This document shows, piece after piece, positions 10,191 through 21,607 of a stretch of 64,000 nucleotides of DNA (position 1 is its first letter; every line of letters begins with the position of its first letter). Made by a program: the position numbers and the translations under genes. Under the pieces are notes generated by a model that was given only the letters and a program-made list of their open reading frames with translations, searched no databases and had not been told where the DNA came from. The stretch lies in NCBI GenBank assembly GCA_023935145.1, contig CM043699.1, forward strand, positions 62,972,138 to 63,036,137, in the 5' to 3' direction. The stretch comes from Bretschneidera sinensis. Lineage: Eukaryota > Streptophyta > Magnoliopsida > Brassicales > Akaniaceae.

Positions 10191-11609
10191 ATGCTGGGTC
10201 TGGCTGAAGACGTTAAACTTAGCGCTCATGGGAGGCACCCCACAGCATATCCTTTCTGTTGGTTTATTATTTTACATATTTCTTGTTACTGTTTTTCTCG
10301 AGTGTTCTTTGTTTTCCAGTCTTTATTTTTCAGGGATAAAGCATACTTCAGATCAAGTTTGGGGGTGTGCTATGAGCCATACCAGTCCAGATAGTTCTCC
10401 ATATCTCAGGTTAGCTCTTTCCATATTATTCACACATTGGGATCAATGTGTAATTTAAGTTTGGGGGTATGAGGGACACATTACACACACTTTGTCCTAA
10501 TTTGTTGTTGTTTTTCTTCATTTAAAAAAAAAGAAAAAGAAAAAGAAAAAGAAAGAAGGTAAATGCATGCTCATGCTATTTTGAAATTTTAGTTGATCTA
10601 AACAAATATTGTGATGTGATGTCATTAGTGAGCTTAAAATTGTGAACACATGATTTGATGATAGAGTTTTAAAACTTTGTTATTACTTTAGGCATTTGAG
10701 AATTCACATGTTTGATCTAATCTGACACGAGCACATTAGCACAAATTGTGTGAGGTATGATATGCGATTTCAATGTGTATGTTTCCTTGACTTACCTGAA
10801 ATTGGATGACTTGTAAGATAAACACTTTGGCATAGAAAAAAAAGAAAAGAAAAGAAATATTTATAATGATCATCAATAAACTTTCCACTGAGTAATTAGA
10901 CCTCTTACCTCAGTAAGCAGTGAGTGTTCATGTCAAAAGGTGGGAATTTTATTCATAGTGACCATTGCAAAACTTTTCGCTGAGCAACTGGACCTCTTGC
11001 CTCAGTAAGCAGTAAGTGTTCATGTCAAAAGGTGGGAATTTTGCTTGGTAGCATTAAGGCCAGTTTAGTTTCGTAGCCTCTTTGACTCGAGTTAGTAAGT
11101 CTTTAGGGGTGTCTTTACACCTAATGCCCTAAAACCATCTGGTTTGGGAGTTGTTGACTCAACACTCGATATATGGATCAATTAGAAAGCTTAAGGAAAC
11201 TAAATATAGCAGAGCCTTATAATAAAAAAAAATTATAAAAAAATAAAATAAAACTATACCATTGTTGTTCATTCTGATGAGAAATTCTGTGAATCTTGAG
11301 ACATGGAGACATTGTACATTGAAGTTATTTGGAAACCTCATCTGTATATGCTAATTCACTTTGCACTGATTCAAGCTTGTGATGTCTTAACTTGCCTTTT
11401 GTAAGTAATTAGGTTTTAAAATTTCTATCCATTGTGAAGATGGGTTATATCTTTTTTAAGCTTGCTCATGAATGAATATTATGGTTTTGAGTGCTCCATA
11501 AATTTTTGGATACCCTGAGTGATGAACTTATCTTTATGTTCTTTGTTTTTCATTTAGTTTTTTATTTTGTTTTGCTAAGGGACTAGCAAAATGTAAGTTT
11601 GGGGGTATT
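10191..11609 (+). other. 3' non-coding region of G with polypurine tract
   Basis: Begins with the GAAGACGTTAAACTTAGCGC / GGGAGGCACCCCA block that normally follows the pol stop in Athila/Tat elements, so the pol deletion rejoined RT to the end of pol. It contains three polypurine-like AAGTTTGGGGGT motifs (near 10355, 10456 and 11595). The last sits immediately before the 3' LTR and is the functional candidate. An AAAAAGAAAAAG purine run lies at 10525-10558, and a 92-bp period direct duplication runs from about 10901 to 11041. No gene seen. Confidence 0.75.
10901..11041 (+). repeat. tandem duplication, 92-bp period
   Basis: The segment CCTCTTACCTCAGTAAGCAG through GTTCATGTCAAAAGGTGGGA recurs 92 bp downstream (10901 and 10993) with a few substitutions. 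It is a local duplication in the 3' region of G. Confidence 0.8.
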
Positions 11610-12473
11610 TGATGAGTGCAAAATATTGCATATTTTGGCCCCTTAATTTACATTTGTTAGCTTAGGAATTTGTTACTTTGAGTTATTTTCGTTATTTTAC
11701 AGGTTTACAAGCACTCAGAAATGAGTTTCACTAAAATTGCCAGAATTGCCTGTATAGATCAGTCATTTTTGTGGATTTTATTGTATTGAGTCAGGAAAAA
11801 CCAAGAGATGAGCCATATATGCTTTGAAAGATCCGGATGTCTATTTTTTGAGGAATTTTACGGCTCATAAAAATGATTTTTCTAGAGAACGTTATGGCAG
11901 TTTTAGTAGACAAAGGTCAGGCTGTGTGTGATTTCAGCGTGGAAGATGAGTCATTTTTGTGGATTTTACTGGATTGATTCAGGAAGAACCAGGATATTAG
12001 CCATTCATACTTGGAAATATCCGGATGTCTATTTTCTAAGGAATTTCACGGCTCATAAAAATGATTTTTTTAGAGAAATTTATGGCAGTTTTAGTAGACG
12101 AAGGTAAGGCAGTGCACCATGCTGCGCTCGAGCACACAAGACTGTGATCGAGCACACTCGGGCAGTATCCCACATCGAATTTGAAATACATTACACTCTT
12201 GATTTTCCCTATAAAAGTCCCACCTCACTGAAGCAATAGGTGTGCAATCCGGAAGACTTCTGCTAGTATTCTGGTGGATCTCGATGGCTTTGCTACCACG
12301 AGGGGAAGCGCCGCCCAATAGCGAGTGGAATTTCTCCCAATGTATAGTCAATTTTAATTTATTTCTTTTTTAGTTTTAAAGTTTAATGTTTATCACTTTT
12401 ATTGTGAACTTTAGTTTCATAATTATGAGAGGCTAAAATCTTCATCTAAGGTTGAAGATGAAGCCTCGCCATT
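11610..12473 (+). repeat. 3' LTR of G, left part
   Basis: Starts TGATGAGTGC right after the polypurine tract. It contains the same double module and TATA box (CCTATAAAAGTCC, about 12208-12222) as the left LTR. It is cut at CCATT (12469-12473), the target-site duplication of element B. With 18245-18795 it makes 1415 bp. Confidence 0.92.
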
Positions 12474-13463
12474 TGTTGGTATTTGTCTAAGGTTTAAACA
12501 TGGTTCAAACATGGTTTAAGGTTTAAAAAAGGTTGGAAGAATAAATTTCAGCATGTTAAAGGAGTGCATACAAGTGAGAACATCAATTTGGGTGTGTGTG
12601 CACACCTTTATTTAGCAAGACAAAGAAGTGCACACAGCATCAGGAGGTCTAGCTTCAGTGTGCACTGCAGCCCTCCTTCTCCCAGGCTGCAGCGCCTAGC
12701 AAGGGAGGTGCTGGAGAAGGGTCAAGGTTGCAGTGCCCCCTTCCCAAGGCCGCAGCGCCCAGAAGCTTGAAGAAAGGGTGTTTTGCCTAGCGCCGCAGCA
12801 TGCCCTGTTCAGTGCCTAGGCGCTCGGCGCACTGATGCACACATGGACAGCTTGTTTCAGCCTCTTGTTAAGTGCGTGGATGCAAGGTTAAAATGCATAG
12901 CATCACTTAGGATTGATGAATGGCCATGGTTGAGTGGTCATCAAGATCTAACGGTGGAGAATGACACTCAAGAATGAACAAGAAGTTGGTGCACTATATA
13001 AAGGGTCACCTAGGTTCAATCTCAAGGGTGTGATAACACAAGTAAGAATGTGATGTAATGTAACTTGTGAGACATATGTGTGAATGAGATAAATTTTGTG
13101 AGAGTGCAAAGACACAGACATACAAGAGGGACTCATTGTAGAGAGGTTGGTTATAAAGAAGAGAGAGTAGTATAGATAGAGAGCTTTGTAATAATTCTTA
13201 TCATCTTTTTTGTTCTCTTCTTGGTTTCTTCAAGAACTTGAGGTTTCTTAAAGAGGGTTGCTAGATTGTAAAGAACCATTGATTTAGTGCAGAGAGTTTA
13301 GAGGAACTCACGGGGACGTAGGCTATTGCCGAACCTCGATAACAAATCACTTGTCTTCTTTTCTTTCTTGCTTTCGATTGCTGTATTTCTTTCTACAAGT
13401 CATTCTAGACTTGGGTGTTTGGAAGATCACCACTTGGGCATCTTGTCAAGGTGATTTCCAATA
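12474..13463 (+). repeat. 5' LTR of B
   Basis: TGTTGGTATTTGTC...TTTCCAATA; the terminal CA has become TA. A GC-rich block with repeated GCAGCGC-type words lies at 12660-12830. A TATA box (CTATATAAAGGG) lies at 12994-13005. The R/U5 side contains TAGAGAGAGTAG-like runs. The last 200 bp match the outer end of LTRs A, C and D. Confidence 0.95.
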
Positions 13464-13464
13464 G

Positions 13465-13507
13465 TGGTATCAGAGCTGGAGGAGCTTACACAGCTGGGTA
13501 TCGGAGC
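13465..13507 (+). other. primer-binding site of B plus a second PBS-like copy
   Basis: TGGTATCAGAGC at 13465-13476 is an exact initiator-Met-tRNA primer site one base after the LTR. A second copy with one change, TGGGTATCGGAGC, lies at 13495-13507. Relative to A and D the spacing (30 nt rather than 2 x 21) suggests loss of part of an array. Confidence 0.85.
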
Positions 13508-13758
13508 AAGAACAGAAGGTATTAGAGTAAGACTCCAAGGGTCAACTTCTTAGGTGATTCAAGAATGAAGTTAAGATCTATATCTGATCGTGTTCTTGAG
13601 GTAAATCAAGAACGGAGTTATGATCAAGATCTGATCGTGTTCTTAAGGTTGATTCAAGAATGGTATTGAGATTAATCTTCGATCTGTGTTCTTGAAGTTT
13701 AGAAGAAGTTGGAAAGCATTTGTGGGTATTGCATAAATCTGGGATCTTGTCCGCAAAA

Positions 13759-14690
13759 ATTGCTTCAAATTTCAGTATTGAGAAGTTTGATGGAAAAGGA
13801 GATTTTTCCCTATGGAAGCGGAAGATCAAGGCGGTTCTAGTGCAACAGAAAGTGGACTTGGCTCTTGGAGAAGATGATGCTTTTTCAGCAAGTGTCATGG
13901 AGGACCAGCAGATTGAGATGAAGAATATGGCTTACAGCACCATCTTCTTGCACCTGTCGAATAATATCACAAGGGAGTTCGGAGACTCCTAAGATCCAGC
14001 TGTAGTTTAGAAGAAACTAAATGAGTTGTTTCTTACCAAGACTCTCCCGGATAAGAGGTATCTTCGTAAATGAATCTTTGCTTTTAAATTTGATCCTAAT
14101 GAAGAGTTGCAAGACGATCTTGATGCCAAGATAAGGAGTGCGTCAAGTGGTAAAGGGCTGTTCTTTAAAAGAAGGCCAGCAACTCGGTATAGCAGCAACC
14201 ATAGCTACTACCAGGACAGAGGTAGAGGAGAGAGCCATGGGAGAGTGCACAGCAACATGTATGGCTACTATCGGGACAAAGGTAGAGGGGAGAGCCATGG
14301 GAGAGTGCACAACAACATACATGGCTACTACAGGGACAGAGGTAGAGGAGAGAGCCATGAAAGAATGCACAACAACATGCATGGCTACTATCGGGACAGA
14401 GGTAGAGGAGAGAGCCATAGAAAAGTGCACAGCAACATGCATGGCTACTATCGGGACAGAGGTAGAGGAGAGAGCCATAGGAGAGAGCACTCTAAATCGA
14501 GATTTGGAGAGAAGAGTTGCTACTACTGCCATAAGGAGGGTCATGTCAAGAAAGATTGCAAGAAGATGACAAGGGATAGAGGAAGAAGTCATACCAAGAA
14601 TAGAGAGGCTTCGGTTGCCAAGACAGAACAGCAAGATGATGTTCTTGTTGTGTGCTTAAATGTAAGCATGAGGCAAGGCAGCGAGAAATG
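13759..14690 (+). pseudogene. copia gag of B with five 20-residue RG-rich repeats
   Basis: The position equivalent to the Met of A and D (MASNF) reads ATT here (IASNFSIEKFDGKGDF), so the normal start codon is lost. Capsid sequence follows, with stops at about 13990-14070 (GDS*DP and LRK*IF). Then come five copies of a 60-bp unit and the zinc knuckle CYYCHKEGHVKKDC. The protease joins in the same frame. The Arg/Gly repeats next to the knuckle suggest a nucleic-acid-binding tail; that role is inferred. Confidence 0.9.
14203..14502 (+). repeat. 60-bp minisatellite inside gag of B (five units)
   Basis: Units start at about 14203, 14263, 14323, 14383 and 14443. Each encodes a variant of YYRDRGRGESHGRVHNNMHG. 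Units differ by a few substitutions and keep the frame. Element D has three units and element A none, so the array changes length within the family. Confidence 0.93.
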
Positions 14691-17170
14691 GATTATGGAT
14701 TCCAAGTGCACTTATCACATGTGCCCTCACAAGGAATGGTTCAAGAATTTCAAGGAGATTAATGATGGAAGGGGTCTTCTTGGGGAATGACAATTCTTAC
14801 CAAGTGAGGGGGATAGGAGACATCCAATTGAGGATGTTTGATGGAGTCACAAGGCTGCTGCGAAATGTGAGGTATATTCCAGATTTGAAGAGAAATTTGA
14901 TCTCATTGGGGTAGCTGGATTCCATGGGGTACACATGAAAAGTAGAGGGAGGAAAGATCAAGGTGGCCAAGGGATCTTTGGTAGTGATCAAGGCAGCAAG
15001 AAACAATGGACTCTATGAGATGATCGGAGAGACAAAAATCAATGATCAAGCAGCAAGCTTGATGGCTGAGATGGATAAGGCAACCCTTTGGCACACTCGT
15101 TTGGGACACATGAGCGAAAAGGGCCTGCAAGTTCTTAGCAAGGATGGTCTACTTGGAGGAGACAAAGTAGAGAAACTGGATTTCTGTGAAAGTTACATTC
15201 TTGGGAAGCAACACCGGGTCAGCTTCAACACCGGAGTGCACAAGTCTAAGGGCATTCTTGACTACATTCATGCAGACCTTTGGGGACCAGCAAGGACACC
15301 AACACAGGGAGGTAACTTTTACTTTCTATCTTTAATTCATGATTATTCAAGCAAGGTTTGGGTTTATTTGGTTAGAAATAAATAAGATGCTTTGAATAAG
15401 TTAGTGGTATGGAAAAGGCTGGTAGAGACTCAAATGGGCAGGGTAGTTAAGGTGTTAAGAATCGATAATGACTTAGAATGTTTTAACAAAGAACTTGATC
15501 AATTCTATAGGTTAAATGGGATTCTAAGACATAGAACAGTTGTGAAAACCCCTCAGCAAATTAGAGTTGCTAAGAGGATGAATAAGACCCTTATGGAAAA
15601 GGTTAGGTGCATGTTAGATGGATCCAGATTACCCAAATGTTTTTGGGGGGAAGTGGTGTCTACTGCTGCGTATTTGGTTAATAGATCACCCTCTAGGATT
15701 GTGTACCATAAGACTCCCGAGGAGATGTTGAGTGGAAAAGCCCCTGAGTTGGACAACCTTAGGACTTTTGGGTGTGCTACATATGCACAACAAAAGGATG
15801 ATAGACTTAGCCCAGGATCTAGAAAATATGTGTTTCTAGGATATGGGGAAGGGGCTAAGGGGTATAATTTGTGGTTCTTAGATAAAGAAGGATTGAGACT
15901 CATAATAAGTAGGGATGTTATTTTTAATGAATTGTTATTTCCCTACTTATAGAAAAACTAATTTGCAGGGGCTAGTGAGCAAACCAGTTCGGTATTTGTG
16001 GAGCATAGCATCAAGGAGAATTCAGTTTAGGTAGAGCAAGGAAGGCAAGAGGGTTCGGACCAGGTAGAGTCCATTGATGAATGCCAAGCTCAGGACACTC
16101 ATGTGGAGGCTGAACTGAAAGAGGATGATGCAGAGAGTCGAAAGGACTATCAGCTCATAAGAGACAGGGAAAGAAGGCTGGTCGGACCACCTTGAAGATA
16201 TGGTTTTGCAGATGCTGTAGATGCAGCAGCTCCTTTGACAGAAGGAGAGATGAGTGTATAAGAGACTTACATTTATGCCATAGGATGTAAGGATTCGCCA
16301 AGATGGAAGCTAGCTATGGAGGAAGAAATGGATTCTTTGAGGAATAACAACTTCTGAGAATTGGTGCACATTCTGGGAAAACAGAGAGTTGTGGATTGTA
16401 AGTGGACTTACAAGATCAAAGAAGGGTACCCTCCAGGAGATGAAGTCCGGAATAAGGCTAGGCTGGTGGTGAAGGGGTTCACACAAAGAGGAAGCATAGA
16501 TTTCACAGAAACCTTCTCACCTGGACACAAGGTGGATGAAGTGGTGATTATCCTTGTCTATATCGATGATGTGCTGTTGGTTCGGAACAGCAGGGAGAGG
16601 ATGGAAAGGTTTACATCTCAACTCAATGAGGAGTTCGAGAGGAAGGATCTTAGCCTTGCACAAAAGATCATTGAGATGTGTATAATCCAAGAAAATGAGA
16701 GAAACTGGTTAAGGGTTTCTTGGGCAATGGGTGTTCTCAGCAGATTTGTGAGTAGTCCCAAAAAGAAGCATTGGCTTGGGATAAAGTGGTTGTTGAGGTA
16801 CTTGAAGGCTCAGTGGCAGTCGGTGGTAGCACTCATAACAACCGGGGTAGAATGCATAGCGGCTAAAGAAGCCATAAAGGAGGCTATGGGGTGCAAAGGA
16901 TTATTGGACGAGTGAGAGGTCCTAAAAGAGCAGGTGGTAGTGTCTTTGGATAGCTAAAGTGTGTGGCCCTTGTGGAGGAATCCGGTGTTCCATGAGGGGA
17001 TGAAGCATATGGATGTTCGGTATCATTACATTCCGAAAAATGGTACGAAATGATGCATTCATGTTGACAAGAAGGCCACAGAAGAAATTCCTACAGATTT
17101 AGGTACCAAGGTTCTACCTCTAAGAAGGTTTAATAATTGCCTTGAACTTCTTAGGAATGGAGTCGGTTGA
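14691..17170 (+). pseudogene. copia pol of B, with deletions in RT and RNase H
   Basis: Protease motif KWIMDSKCTYHM (DSK instead of D-T/S-G). A +1 frameshift near 14780 separates it from the rest. Pre-integrase zinc WHTRLGHM...CESY has lost its last Cys. Integrase: DLWGPAR keeps the first Asp, RIDND replaces RTDNG, and AKRMN replaces AERMN, so the catalytic Glu is Lys. RT begins VVDCKWTYKIKEGYPPGDEV and passes from ETFSPG straight to HKVDEVVIILVYIDDVLL, skipping the middle of the domain. Later joins are LRVSW/AMGVLSRF and RYLKA/QWQSVVALITT. The RNase H tail (KHMDVRYHYI...DLGTKVLP) ends at 17170. Confidence 0.9.
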
Positions 17171-17250
17171 TTGATGACTCAAGATGAGTTTGGATCCTGA
17201 AGTTTTCTTCACAATGGTTCAGGTTTAAACACTTAGACAAAGATAGAGAT

Positions 17251-18239
17251 CGTTGGTATTTGTCTAAGGTTTAAACATGGTTCAAACATGGTTTAAGGTT
17301 TAAACAAGCTTGGAAGAAAAAATTTCAGCATGTTAAAGGAGTGCACACAAGTGTGCGCATCAATTTGGGTGGGTGTGCACACCTCTATTCAGCAAGACAA
17401 AGAAGTGCGCACAGCATCAGGAGGTTTAGCTTCAGTGTGCGCTGTAGCCCTCCTTCTCCCAAGCTACAGTACCCAGCAAGGGAGGTGCTGGAGAAGAGTC
17501 AAGGCCCCAGCGCCCCCTTCCCAAGGCTGCAGTGCCCAGAAGCTTGAAGAAAGGGTTTTTTGCCTAGCGCCGCAGCATGCCCTGTTCAGTGTCTAGGCGC
17601 TAGGCCCACTGATGCACACATGGACAGCTTATTTCAGCCTCTTGTTAAGTGTGTTGATGCAAGGTTAAAATGCACAGCATCACTTAGGATTGATGGAGGG
17701 TCATTATTGAGTGGTTATCAAGATCTAAGGGTGGAGAATGACACTCAAGAATGAACAAGAAGTTAGTGCACTATATAAAGGGTCTCTTAGGTTCAATCTC
17801 AAGGGTGTGATAACACAAGTAAGAATGTGATGTAATGTAACTTGTGAGACATATGAGTGAATGAGAGAATTGTGTGAGAGTCCAAAGACACAGATATATA
17901 AGAGGGACTCGTTGTAGAGAGGTTGGTTGTAAAGAAGAGAGAGTAGTATAGATAGAGAGCTTTGTAATAGTTCTTATCATCTTCTTTGTTCTCTTCTTGG
18001 TTTCTTTAAGAACTTGAGGTTTCTTGAAGAAGGTTGCTGGATTGTAAAGAACCATTGATTTAGTACAGAGAGTTCAGAGGAACTCACGGAGACGTAGGCT
18101 ATTGCCGAACCTCGATAACAAATCGCTTGTCTTCTTTTCTTTCTTGCTTTCGATTGCTGTATTTCTTTCTACAAGTCATTCTAGACTTGGGTGTTTGGAA
18201 GATCACCACTTGGGCATCTTGTCAAGGTGATTTCCAACA
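17251..18239 (+). repeat. 3' LTR of B
   Basis: Begins CGTTGGTATTTGTC (first T changed to C) and ends TTTCCAACA, directly followed by the CCATT duplication. The purine-rich stretch AGACAAAGATAGAGAT just before it is the likely polypurine tract. The visible differences from the 5' LTR are mostly C/T and G/A changes. Confidence 0.95.
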
Positions 18240-18244
18240 CCATT

Positions 18245-18795
18245 GTTTGGCATAATATTTTCAGATTTGTTAATATAATTCTAATATTTTTAGTATAAAT
18301 GTTATGTTCAATTATTTGAGTAAAATATTATGATTGATTGCTTTTAAATTGTTAAATTGGATATTCCCTACATTTCATCTGCCGGATACGACGGATCATT
18401 CAAATTAGATTGGATATCCATTGTGATTTGTGAATTAAATGGATATATTGGATGGTTTTGGTTTAGTTTGGGTATTCGCCATGATTTGTATAATGGTGGA
18501 TTCATGGAATGATTTGATAGATTATTTTTATATAGAACATGAAGATATATGTTTTACTTTAGTGGGGTGGATTCAAAAAACCTTAGTGTTTTTATCAGTT
18601 GTTTTAAAATCAATTTAGTTTAGTTTATATTTCTTTGCAAGATACAATCCAAAATTCGGAACTAGGTTAAAATAGGGTTAGTTTAGATAAAAATATATTT
18701 TCAAAACGCAATTCCCTGTGGATTCGACCTCGCACTTACACAACACTATATTGCAAACGACTCGTGCGCTTGCGAATAATTTAAAACTCACAACA
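18245..18795 (+). repeat. 3' LTR of G, right part
   Basis: Continues the LTR of G after element B. The text from GTTTGGCATAATATTTTCAG matches 7745 onwards to the LTR end CACAACA. The GTTGC duplication of G (18796-18800) follows, and then the coding sequence of F. Confidence 0.93.
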
Positions 18796-20000
18796 GTTGC
18801 AAAAAGTCCAATCACATCAAGTCCGATTGTACAACAACAAGCAAACCATATAAGAGCTTTAAAAAGAAAGCTATGATTGCAACCACTTGGAGTGATGACG
18901 AAGAAGAAGATTCCTCTGATAAAGAGATCCAATACGAGGAGATTGCCAACCTATGTCTTATGGCAATCTACGACGAAAATGAGGTATCGAATGCTTCCCC
19001 TTCTAATAATAACATTGTTAGTAGTAGTGAAGAATTAATAGAGGTCATAAATGAAATGCATGAAGAATTGAAGAAATTCGATTCTAGGAGCACCATTCCC
19101 AAAAAGGAGGTGTAATCTCTTTCTAAAGAGATGGAAGGCTTAAAAGAAGAAAAAGAAAAACTATCTTCCTTGCTTTATAATTCTTCTCAAGATTTTCTTA
19201 AAGATGAAAATGAAAACTTAAAGAAGAAGACAATAGAATTGAATGACACTATATCAAGACTTATGCTTGGAAAAGAAAAGCTAGATGAAGTGATATCTTG
19301 CCAAAGATTAAGTGGAGGAAAATCCGGGTTAGGTTATTCTCCATTAGGCAAGCAAAAATCAAAAGAGACTTATTCATGAAAGCATCATGTGTGAACGAAG
19401 CCTCTACTTCAAAGACCACTAGCAAGGTTAAAAGCACTCCCTCAATGAATGCTAATAGGTCTAAAAATACCAATTCTAATGCATATACAAGAATTAAGCA
19501 TCCTAGAAATACTCATGCTTATATGTATGCTCATTCAAGAAATGCTTATACACATCCTAAGAGTAACCATCATGTGCATCCTAGAGATAATATGTATATT
19601 CAAAACTTGCACATTACACATGCATATCATAGGAATTACCATCATGTGTATCCTAGATATAATATGCATATTCATAATAATGCAAGCATATATCCTAGAA
19701 ATCGTCATCATACATTTCCTAGAAATGACATGCATGTTCATAATCCTCACAATAGAAACATATATCCTAGGAATACTTATCCAAAGAATTATAGACATGC
19801 ACAACTAAGAAATCCTAGAAATTTCAATAACTATTGTCCTAGGATTGTGCATCATCAACATATCTATAAATATAGAACACCTTACATTGTTAAGAAAGTA
19901 TGGGTCCCCAAAGGAACCGTATTTTCTAGGACTAATCCCAAAGGACCCAAGAAATTTCAGGTACCTAAAAGTGCAATTGTGTATCCTTGTGTGATGTAGA
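18796..20000 (+). pseudogene. gag of F, C-terminal part with His/Asn-rich repeats
   Basis: Reading on from CYGC at the other side of G, KKSNHIKSDC completes a C-x2-C-x4-H-x4-C zinc knuckle. An acidic segment follows (SDDEEEDSSDKEI), then a predicted coiled coil (about 19020-19300, Glu/Lys/Leu heptads) with a stop near 19113 and a frameshift near 19300. A low-complexity region of about 140 residues is rich in His, Asn, Tyr, Pro and Arg, with YPRN and HVHPR words. The conserved Sirevirus tail VWVPKG...NPKGPKKFQVPKS follows. The stop is at 19997-19999. Confidence 0.87.
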
Positions 20001-20617
20001 TATGTCTACACACCAAAGAAAAAGGTAACTGTTGGTACCTTGATAGTGGATGCTCAAAGCACTGACCGGTAATAGAAGTGTATTCAAAGAGCTAACTCTA
20101 AGAGATGACAGACATGTCACCATTAGAGACAACACAAAAATAAAGATCATCGGGCATGGAAAAGTTGGTAATAATTTTTCAACCTTTGATAATGTATGAT
20201 TTGTGCAAGGCCTTAAGTCAAATTTACTAAGTATTAGTCAACCCAATTAGTAGTAGAGAAGTTTCTTTCAATGATGATGAAGATTTCATTCCAAGAATAG
20301 AAACACCCACTCCCTTTGTTGACCCAAAAGAGAGCCCACCTTAAACAAATCAAGAGATAGAAGCTCTTAAACTGGACCAACCATCTACAAGTCAACAAGA
20401 AGATGACCTTCCCAAAGATTAGAGGTATGTAAATTATCATCCAATCGATTAAGTGATTGGTGATCCTTCACAAGGAGTAAGAAGTCATTCCTCTATTAGA
20501 AATATTTGCAACTATATAGCCTATTTGTCTCAAATAGAACCTAAAACATTTATAGAAGCCGAAAAGGATGTTGATTGGATAAATGCCATGTAAGAAAGAA
20601 ATAAATCAATTTGAAAG
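20001..20617 (+). pseudogene. pol of F: protease remnant joined to RT leader
   Basis: NCWYLDSGCSKH near 20025 is the copia protease site (D-S-G), followed by stops and frameshifts to about 20236 (the LLSIS region). There the sequence jumps to SSREVSFNDDEDFIPRI, an acidic linker that normally follows integrase. Pre-integrase and integrase, roughly 500 residues, are deleted. EAEKDVDWINAM, the start of the RT domain, lies just before the solo LTR C. Confidence 0.82.
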
Positions 20618-21607
20618 TGTTGGAAATCACCTTGACAAGATGCCCAGGTGGTGATCTTCCAAACACCCAAGTCTAGAATGACTTGTAGAAAGAAATACAG
20701 CAATCGAAAGCAAGAAAGAAAAGAAGACAAGTGATTTGTTATCGAGGTTCGACAATGTGCCTACGTCCCCATGAGTTCCTCTAAACTCTCTGCACTAAAT
20801 AAGTGGTTCTTTAAAATTAAAGCAACCCTCTTCAAGAAGCCTCAAGTTCTTGAAGGAATTAAGAAGAGAACAAGAAAGACTTTATCACTTTCTATACTTA
20901 ATCTCTCTTCTTTACAACCAGCCTCTCTACAATGAGTCCCTCTTGTATGTTTGTGTCTTTGCACTCTCACACAATTCTTTCTTATATGTCTGTCACACAC
21001 ACACTTGTGTCTTGTATCACAATGTGTTTCATATCTTATTTCATAAGATTGAACCTAGGTGACCCTTTATATAGTGCACCAACTTCTTGTCCAATCTTGT
21101 GTGTCATTCTCCCCCCTTAGATCTTAATGACCAATCAACCATGGCCCTCCATCAATTCTAAGTGGTGTTGTGCATTTTAAAATTGCATCCATGCACCTAA
21201 TAAGAGGCTGAAACAAGCTGTCCCTGTGTGCCTCAGTGTGCTTAGCGCCTAGGCGCTGAACAGGGGGCGGTAAGGCGCTAGGCAAAGCCCCTTTGCACCA
21301 TGTTCTGGACGGTGCAATGCTGGTGGAGGGGTAGTGCGGCGCTGTCCTTCTTCAAACTGCATCCTTATTGGGCGGTGTAGCACTAGTGAAGGGGCGGTGC
21401 GGCGCACACTAATGCTGCCCTTCACATAGTAGTGCGCACTACTTTGCTTTGTTGATTAGGGGTATGTGCACACACACCCAAATGGATGCACACACATGTG
21501 TGCACTCCTTTTAACATGCTGTATTTTAATCTTCCAACCTTGGTTTAGACTTTAACCATCTTTGAACCATGTTTAGACTATGTTTAAACCTTAGACAAAT
21601 ACCAATA
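20618..21607 (-). mobile_element. solo LTR C of the A/B/D copia family
   Basis: 990 bp, TGTTGGAAATCACC...TACCAATA on the plus strand, matching the LTRs of A, B and D over its length. GAAAG lies on both sides (20613-20617, 21608-21612), so this is a complete insertion reduced to one LTR by recombination. It has a TATA-like CTTTATATAG near 21065-21076 (minus-strand CTATATAAAG). It interrupts the RT domain of F. Confidence 0.93.

Larger units (their letters stand above)
12474..18239 (+). mobile_element. Copia element B (family A/B/C/D), complete with both LTRs
   Basis: Bounded by perfect 5-bp duplications CCATT (12469-12473 and 18240-18244). Both LTRs are present (990 and 989 bp). The gag-PR-INT-RT-RNH order is kept, but three in-frame segments of RT/RNase H are missing. 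The gag start codon is changed and there are many stops. It is the innermost, hence youngest, layer of the K-E-F-G-B series. Confidence 0.95.
6881..18795 (+). mobile_element. Athila/Tat-type gypsy element G, internally deleted, carrying B
   Basis: The left LTR is 6881-8291. The right LTR is 11610-12473 joined to 18245-18795 across element B. The target-site duplication GTTGC is perfect (6876-6880 and 18796-18800). The primer site is complementary to tRNA-Asp. The coding part is only about 1.7 kb: a gag C-terminus and the beginning of RT. The gag N-terminus, protease and most of pol are gone, so G is non-autonomous. Empty of B it is about 6.1 kb. Confidence 0.93.

Noticed and set aside
12566..12977. 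Two 64-68-codon frames in the LTR of B, repeated in the 3' LTR
   Set aside because: They fall in the GC-rich LTR block, are not conserved in the LTRs of A or D, and have no domain.
14203..14502. Regular 60-bp repeats considered as a CRISPR-like array
   Set aside because: The units are contiguous coding repeats without spacers, in a plant retrotransposon gag.
14143..14634. 163-codon open frame opposite gag of B
   Set aside because: Antisense shadow of the 60-bp repeat; the sense frame carries capsid and zinc-knuckle motifs.
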